64,000 nt of DNA, from NCBI RefSeq assembly GCF_000024425.1, contig NC_013946.1, forward strand, positions 992,001 to 1,056,000, given 5' to 3'. Below are positions 59,730-64,000 of this stretch, piece by piece. Numbering within the stretch: position 1 is the stretch's first letter; each line of letters begins with the position of its first letter. The stretch comes from Meiothermus ruber DSM 1279 (GTDB lineage: Bacteria; Deinococcota; Deinococci; Deinococcales; Thermaceae). Made by a program: the position numbers and the translations under genes. The notes below the pieces were generated by a model. It did no database searches. It was given only the letters and a program-made list of their open reading frames with translations, and was not told where the DNA came from.

Positions 59730-61367
59730 ATGATGCGATGGGGAATTCACATGTTTTTGCTGATGAGCTTGCTTGGCTGTGGCCCTACTGGGGAGATGGC
59801 TGGGCCACCCGTTACGGGTACTGTCTACCCCTCACCCCGCAGGGCTACCTGGATGGAAGAGGTGAGGGTAACCATCCCCTGGACATCGCGTTCGACCCCG
59901 GCAGCGAAGCTGGCGGAGGTTCCGCTGGAAGTGCGCACTGAGCCCGCTCCTTCGGGAGCAGGCAGCGTGGTGATTTTCAAAGTGCCCGACAACTTTTGGG
60001 GGGGGCCGCAGAATTTTGAAATTGTGGAAGGGGCCAACCGGGTGACCGGAAGTCTCACCGTGCTGGGCCAGACTGTGTTCGAACAACCCGAACCCGAAGC
60101 CCTGGCCGTTATTCAACCCTCGGTTCCTGATAGCGGTTTCGAACAGAAAATCGCAGATGGCGGTTTGCGGGTCGTTCCGTTTTCGGGGGGGAGTAAATCG
60201 GTTCCGCTGGGTGGCCGATCGGGCCCCTGTGCCGGTAGGTTGGTTAGGGTAGCGCGCGACCCAGCCAGGCTGACCAGCCCTGTTTCCATCGGGGCCTTGC
60301 TCGAGCGGCTCGAGCAGAGCGGGGGGAGTTCTGTGGTGGATGTGGATGGGGTTTTAGGGATTGATCCGGTTTCTGGACATGATCTCGACCCCACCATCCT
60401 AACCGACCCTTCCCCAAATACCAAACCCATCAACGCCCGCACAGCCGTAAAAGCGCGGCAGGGAAGCAACTATACCGGGGTGGGAGCCACCATCGCGGTG
60501 GTGGATTCCGGTGTTAGTAACTTGACCGGCTTGACCCTGCGGAGCGGCGGGGCCGACTTTGTCAATCCAGACACACCCAACCCCCTGCAAGACGAGTACA
60601 CCCAGGGCGGGGTGGTGGTGGGCCACGGCACCGCGGCGGCGGTGCTGGCCGCGCACGCGACCTACGGCATCGCCCCAGGGGCCGGCATCCTGCCGATTAA
60701 GAGTTGCGACAAAGACGGGAAGTGTCGGCTCGAGGCGGTCATCCGGGGCATCTGCCACGCGGTGGCCTATGCAGAGAAGAACCCCCAGGAGCAGCTGGTG
60801 CTCAACCTGAGCCTGGGCAGTGACACCCCCAGTGAGATTGTCTACATCATCCTCAAGGATGCCCTGATGAAGCGTGGTGTAAACGGGATCTCGGTGGTGG
60901 CGGCAGCGGGCAACGACTGGGCCATCCGCAGCAGCAAGAGCGGGGTGCTGCACCACTTTCCGGCTTCTTTTGGCGGCAACCGGGGGCTTTCCGTGCGGCG
61001 CGAGCCGGGGCGCTCCATGGCCGTGCTCAAGGGGCTGTTCAGCGTGGGGGCGGTGGGGGATTACTCCGGCACCTTGCGGGTGAGCGGGTTTAGCGGCCAG
61101 GGCGACTTTGTAGACCTGGTGGCCCCCGGCGAGCGGGTCTTGAGCCTGAGCCCTGCGGGCAGCCCGAGGGAGTATACCGGCACCTCGTTCGCCGCGCCCA
61201 TTGTGAGTGGGGCGGTGGCGGTTATTCGGCAGGCCACCAGCCTGGTGCCCCTTACCCCGGAGGCGCTCGAGCTCGCTTTTCTTGCCAACTACACCAACCC
61301 AACCACCCTTGGTGCACCCGAAGAGGCCCAGGGCCGGGGCCTGCTGGACTTGACTCGAGCTCCCTAG
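59730..61367 (+). CDS. Subtilase (S8) lipoprotein
   Basis: A 545-residue exported serine protease. Lipobox ending LLGC with Cys at residue 17, then an N-terminal beta domain and propeptide-like region of about 220 residues, then the S8 core: Asp in TIAVVDSGVS, His in VVGHGTAAAV, Asn in VVAAAGNDW and Ser in GTSFAAPIVSGAV. Unlike the protease at 12292 it has no long C-terminal domains. The start is ATG 59730 or 59733, both after TGGAGG. It lies 67 bp after the BTAD-ATPase regulator. Its stop overlaps the stop of prs in the opposite direction (CTAG). Confidence 0.88.
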   Translation: MMRWGIHMFLLMSLLGCGPTGEMAGPPVTGTVYPSPRRATWMEEVRVTIPWTSRSTPAAKLAEVPLEVRTEPAPSGAGSVVIFKVPDNFWGGPQNFEIVEGANRVTGSLTVLGQTVFEQPEPEALAVIQPSVPDSGFEQKIADGGLRVVPFSGGSKSVPLGGRSGPCAGRLVRVARDPARLTSPVSIGALLERLEQSGGSSVVDVDGVLGIDPVSGHDLDPTILTDPSPNTKPINARTAVKARQGSNYTGVGATIAVVDSGVSNLTGLTLRSGGADFVNPDTPNPLQDEYTQGGVVVGHGTAAAVLAAHATYGIAPGAGILPIKSCDKDGKCRLEAVIRGICHAVAYAEKNPQEQLVLNLSLGSDTPSEIVYIILKDALMKRGVNGISVVAAAGNDWAIRSSKSGVLHHFPASFGGNRGLSVRREPGRSMAVLKGLFSVGAVGDYSGTLRVSGFSGQGDFVDLVAPGERVLSLSPAGSPREYTGTSFAAPIVSGAVAVIRQATSLVPLTPEALELAFLANYTNPTTLGAPEEAQGRGLLDLTRAP

Positions 61368-62359
61368 ATGAGCACGCTCACCGACTGGTTGGTATGCACC
61401 CGCCGGATGGCCTGGGCTAGCAGGGGGGCGGTGGGCAGGATGGTATAGCCTAGGGCCGGATTAAGTGCGATGGTATCAGTAAAAACCACCTCGCGGATGG
61501 CAGGGTGGGCCAGGTTCTCGCGGGCGTTGCCCACCAGCACGGCGTGTGAGGCCATTACAATCACTTCCGGGGCCGCGCCCGCGGCAAGCAGGGCCTCCAC
61601 TCCGCGCCGGATGGTGCCGCCGGTGGAGATGATGTCGTCAATAATCAGGGGACGCTTGCCCGCCACGTCCCCAATCACATAGCTCACCTGGGTTTCGCGG
61701 GGGCCGGTGCGGCGTTTGGCCAGGATGGCCAGCGGCAGGTTCAGGCGCTCGGAGAGCCGTCGGGCCTGCTCGGCCCGCCCCGAGTCGGGCGAGACCACCA
61801 CCGCGTTTTCGGTGAGGTTCTGACGCTCCAGATACTCAGCAAAAAGCCGCACCGCCGAGAGCTCGTCCACCGGTTGATAAAAGAAGCCCTGAATCTGTGG
61901 GGCGTGCAGGTCTACGGTGATCACCCGGTGGATGCCCACGTGCTCCAAAAGCCCCGCCACCAGGCGCGCGGTGATGGGCTCGCGCCCCTGGGTCTGTTTG
62001 TCCTGACGGGCGTAGCCGAAATAAGGAATCACCGCGTTGATGCGCCCCGCGCTGCTGCGGCGCGCTGCGTCGGCTAGCACCAGAAGTTCCATCAGGTGGT
62101 CGTTGACTGGAGGGGCGGTGGACTGCAGCAGATACACGTCGTCGCCGCGGATGCTCTCCAAAAGCCGCACCTGCACCTCGCCGTCGGGGAAGCGTTCTAC
62201 GGTGGCCTTGCCGAGCGAGATGCCCAGGGCCCGGGCCACCGCCTCGGCCAAGGGACGGTTGGCGTTGCCGCAAAACAATTTGACCTGCCCACCGTTGGCG
62301 TGCCGTATTTCTTCTGCCTGTTCTGATCCCAGCCACTCTGTTATCGATGCGCCCCCCAT
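61364..62359 (-). CDS. prs: Ribose-phosphate pyrophosphokinase
   Basis: A 331-residue enzyme making PRPP from ribose 5-phosphate and ATP. Motifs: KLFCGNANRPLAEAVA near residue 28, FPDGEVQVRLLESIRG, YFGYARQDKQTQGREPITA (flexible loop), VDLHAPQIQGFF (metal and ATP contact), and the PRPP-binding loop LIIDDIISTGGTI. The N-terminus carries about 24 extra residues over the usual 315. ATG 62359 follows GAGGAGG. Converges with the subtilase. TATACT at 62417-62422 (minus strand) may be its -10. Confidence 0.96.
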   Translation of the reverse strand: MGGASITEWLGSEQAEEIRHANGGQVKLFCGNANRPLAEAVARALGISLGKATVERFPDGEVQVRLLESIRGDDVYLLQSTAPPVNDHLMELLVLADAARRSSAGRINAVIPYFGYARQDKQTQGREPITARLVAGLLEHVGIHRVITVDLHAPQIQGFFYQPVDELSAVRLFAEYLERQNLTENAVVVSPDSGRAEQARRLSERLNLPLAILAKRRTGPRETQVSYVIGDVAGKRPLIIDDIISTGGTIRRGVEALLAAGAAPEVIVMASHAVLVGNARENLAHPAIREVVFTDTIALNPALGYTILPTAPLLAQAIRRVHTNQSVSVLI

Positions 62360-62416
62360 GCTGTCTCCTCCTCGAGTACTAGCAAGCCGACCCCATCTGC
62401 TCTATCTGGTGTTTTC

Positions 62417-62422
62417 AGTATA
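62417..62422 (-). promoter_or_regulatory. -10 element upstream of prs
   Basis: TATACT on the minus strand, 58 bp before the prs start, with no strong -35. The 196-bp gap to the nucleosidase gene otherwise holds a CTGGT-CAA-ACCAG palindrome. Confidence 0.35.
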
Positions 62423-62483
62423 CCTTGGGTAACTGACCCCAAAACCCTGGCAGCCCCCGGAACTGGCCTTAATCAAAGGCATC

Positions 62484-62496
62484 CTGGTCAAACCAG
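62484..62496. promoter_or_regulatory. FadR/GntR-like palindrome upstream of prs
   Basis: CTGGT-CAA-ACCAG, perfect 5-bp arms, contains the same TGGTnnnACCA pattern as the site at 16675. The two may be chance. Confidence 0.3.
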
Positions 62497-62555
62497 CCTG
62501 AGAGGAGCATTGCTGCGGGGTCTGACTGCCAGAGCGAGAAGCGCTTGGCCCCTAC

Positions 62556-63239
62556 CTAACTGCTTAGAACCTGGCTGATTAACTGAGCCAGACGTTCGGA
62601 GGCCCTTTCTAAAAAGGTCTCGAATGCGATGGGGGCCTCGCTGCCTGCCTGGTCGGTAATGGCCCGCAGAAGGGCCATGGGCAAGCCCAAGCGTCTGGCT
62701 GTCCACAAAGCAGCGGCCCCCTCCATCTCCACGGCATCGGCGGCGAATACCCGGCGCACCTCTTCGGCCTCACCGCGGTGGGCCAGGAAGCGGTCGGCGC
62801 TGGCAATTCGCCCTAGTTGAATGGGTAGGCCCATGGCCTGGGCAGTACGCAACACCTTTGAGGTGAGCCCGGCGTCGGCGGGGATGAAGCGCTCACCGGT
62901 GGCCAGCTCGCCTGGGGCACGCCCGAAAGCCGTGATGTCCACATCGTACTGCACAGCGTCCTGGGCCAGTATGAGATCCATTGTTTTGAGTGTGGGGTTC
63001 AAAGCCCCAGCAACCCCTACCCAGAAGGCCTGCGCAGGGTTAAATCGAACCTTGGCATAGGCCACCGCGGCGGAGGCGGCCACCTTGCCCACCCCGGTTT
63101 CCACCAGCACCACGGGATAGCGCCCCAGCGATCCTTGGTGAATGATCCAGGGGCCGTCCAAAGTCTCTTTTAGGCTCAATAAGCGGCGCAAAGCCTGGGC
63201 CTCGAGGCCCTCGGCAGCGAACAGGGCAACCATGGGCAT
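62556..63239 (-). CDS. MTA/SAH nucleosidase-type (or futalosine hydrolase-type) purine nucleosidase
   Basis: A 227-residue member of the nucleoside phosphorylase family. VALFAAEGLEAQALRRLL at the start, VGVAGALNPTLK in the middle, VEMEGAAALWTARRLGLPM and the catalytic Asp in AITDQAG are seen. MTAN cleaves methylthioadenosine and S-adenosylhomocysteine; futalosine hydrolase acts in menaquinone synthesis, and the two cannot be told apart here. It lies upstream of prs in the same direction, and both touch nucleotide salvage. TAGTCT near the start could be a -10. Confidence 0.85.
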   Translation of the reverse strand: MPMVALFAAEGLEAQALRRLLSLKETLDGPWIIHQGSLGRYPVVLVETGVGKVAASAAVAYAKVRFNPAQAFWVGVAGALNPTLKTMDLILAQDAVQYDVDITAFGRAPGELATGERFIPADAGLTSKVLRTAQAMGLPIQLGRIASADRFLAHRGEAEEVRRVFAADAVEMEGAAALWTARRLGLPMALLRAITDQAGSEAPIAFETFLERASERLAQLISQVLSS

Positions 63240-63433
63240 ACCAGGCTAGACTAACATTCACCACCGGCCTATGCCAGCGCGCTGAGCCCGCTTGCTGCAT
63301 CACCATAGCCCCCTGTGGGGTTCTAAGATACTTTTTGATCTAAGTATAGAGTTTATTGTGAAATTTGCACCAAAAATGCAGCCAGTGCAGTTATGCCAAG
63401 TAACACGAGGCCCCTATCCGGGGGGTGCTTAAT

Positions 63434-63462
63434 TGGGGTGACTTATGCCAATCTGTACTTAA
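63434..63462 (+). promoter_or_regulatory. Promoter for the PilX-like gene
   Basis: TTGGGG (63434-63439), a 17-bp spacer, TACTTA (63457-63462). The surrounding 63300-63480 is unusually AT-rich for the window. GGAGAGG (63475-63481) is the ribosome binding site. Confidence 0.45.
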
Positions 63463-63483
63463 GACGCATAAACGGAGAGGACT

Positions 63484-64000
63484 ATGAAGATAGGTCGTAT
63501 TAAACCAATAGGGCTGAGACCCGCTGGGAATGCACTTGTCATCACAGTCTTGGTGGCTCTGATTATGGTTATTTCGCTGCTTTCCATTACCACCAGCCTG
63601 ACCGTGAGCAACCGCCAAGTGGCAACCAACCAGGGGCTGGCTAACCGCGCACAGTTTGCCGCCGAGTCTGGGTTGCTTAGGGGGCTACAGAGCTACCAGA
63701 TGGCCCTTAATTACCTGAAAGGAATCAGGGTAGATCTGTCCGGGGGCAACGCGGCGGCTGTGCGCGCGGCTTATGTGCAAGCGCTGTATCGCTTCTGCTA
63801 TGGCAACAGCACCGCTGGGCCCTCCTTGAGCGCTTTCGAGAACACCCTAAATACCATGCAGACCGGCACCTTGTGCGAGGCTTTACCCATAGACCCCACC
63901 CTTTCCCCGGCTGAGGTCGGCAACGAGCGCCTGGCCATCCTCATCAATCCCTTGCTATTCGACAACACTGTTTACAACGGCCAGGTGAGCAACCCAGCAG
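63484..64000 (+). CDS. PilX-like type IV pilus assembly protein, 3' end cut by the window
   Basis: The first 172 residues are present. A basic cytoplasmic start (MKIGRIKPIGLRPAG) leads to a TM helix (ALVITVLVALIMVISLLSITTSL) and NRAQFAAESGLLRGLQSY, the AAESG pattern of PilX-type minor pilins. It may begin a second pilus gene cluster beyond the edge. The protein is longer than the PilX-like protein at 42167. ATG 63484 has a strong Shine-Dalgarno. Confidence 0.75.
   Translation, partial: MKIGRIKPIGLRPAGNALVITVLVALIMVISLLSITTSLTVSNRQVATNQGLANRAQFAAESGLLRGLQSYQMALNYLKGIRVDLSGGNAAAVRAAYVQALYRFCYGNSTAGPSLSAFENTLNTMQTGTLCEALPIDPTLSPAEVGNERLAILINPLLFDNTVYNGQVSNPA

Noticed and set aside
59681-59941. 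An 86-residue plus-strand frame overlapping the subtilase N-terminus
   Set aside because: It lies in another frame of a lipoprotein signal region with a good Shine-Dalgarno and has no recognisable motif.
1-64000. CRISPR arrays, prophage or plasmid origin
   Set aside because: No regularly spaced direct repeats, no phage structural genes and no replication genes were seen. The repeats found are inverted double hairpins.

Overview
The window looks like chromosomal DNA from a member of the Thermaceae, most likely Meiothermus or a close relative. This is inferred from the GC-rich coding, the high density of CTCGAG, the ffh-rpsP-khpA-rimM-trmD-rplS order, the TilS-TadA fusion, single-domain TauE, ComEA-like and TatA genes, and several promoters placed 6-8 nt before a start codon (leaderless starts). 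No 16S rRNA gene is present, so the genus is an inference.

Layout. 1-11.4 kb: a truncated serine hydrolase, glycogen phosphorylase (glgP), a Cys-cluster protein, a YbjN protein, tRNA-Ser(CGA), the tilS-tadA fusion diverging from truD, and the translation operon from ffh to rplS. 11.4-19.2 kb: an envelope island with a frameshifted stalk-domain protein, a subtilase lipoprotein, a beta-propeller lipoprotein and a large unknown lipoprotein, bracketed by two inverted copies of a 140-bp double-hairpin repeat. 19.2-22.5 kb: a decayed IS5-type element, an unknown lipoprotein and an IS630-type element with a likely -1 frameshift; this stretch has no CTCGAG. 22.5-26.75 kb: a kinase, double-permease and ATPase transporter operon behind a 167-nt leader with an aptamer-like fold and a terminator that also contains the ribosome binding site. 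26.8-30.1 kb: a GGDEF-ATPase-TPR protein. 30.3-41.6 kb: tatA, comEA-like, YetF-like, GNAT, PIG-L, transglutaminase-like, histidine kinase, polysaccharide deacetylase, acyltransferase, TauE, a candidate small RNA or attenuator, a response regulator and an amino acid permease. 41.8-47.9 kb: a compact type IV filament operon with four pilin-like proteins, a GspL-like protein, an ATPase with one MshEN domain, a GspF-like protein and a GspM-like protein, but no secretin or prepilin peptidase. 48.2-53.0 kb: a polar amino acid ABC importer operon with an XRE-cupin regulator, a ureohydrolase and an aminotransferase. 53.2-61.4 kb: a seven-GAF HD-GYP protein, a BTAD-ATPase-TPR regulator and a second subtilase lipoprotein. 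61.4-64 kb: prs, an MTA/SAH nucleosidase-type gene, and the start of a PilX-like pilus gene cut by the window end.

How they fit together. Cyclic di-GMP recurs: a complete GGDEF domain with an I-site, an HD-GYP phosphodiesterase, and a filament ATPase whose N-terminus matches the c-di-GMP-binding MshEN motif. The most promising undescribed items are the leader RNA of the transporter operon (26.54-26.74 kb), the C-rich small RNA or attenuator at 38.45-38.54 kb, the double-hairpin repeat that supplies the stop codons of its neighbours, and the minimal filament operon with a pseudopilin lacking a leader peptide.
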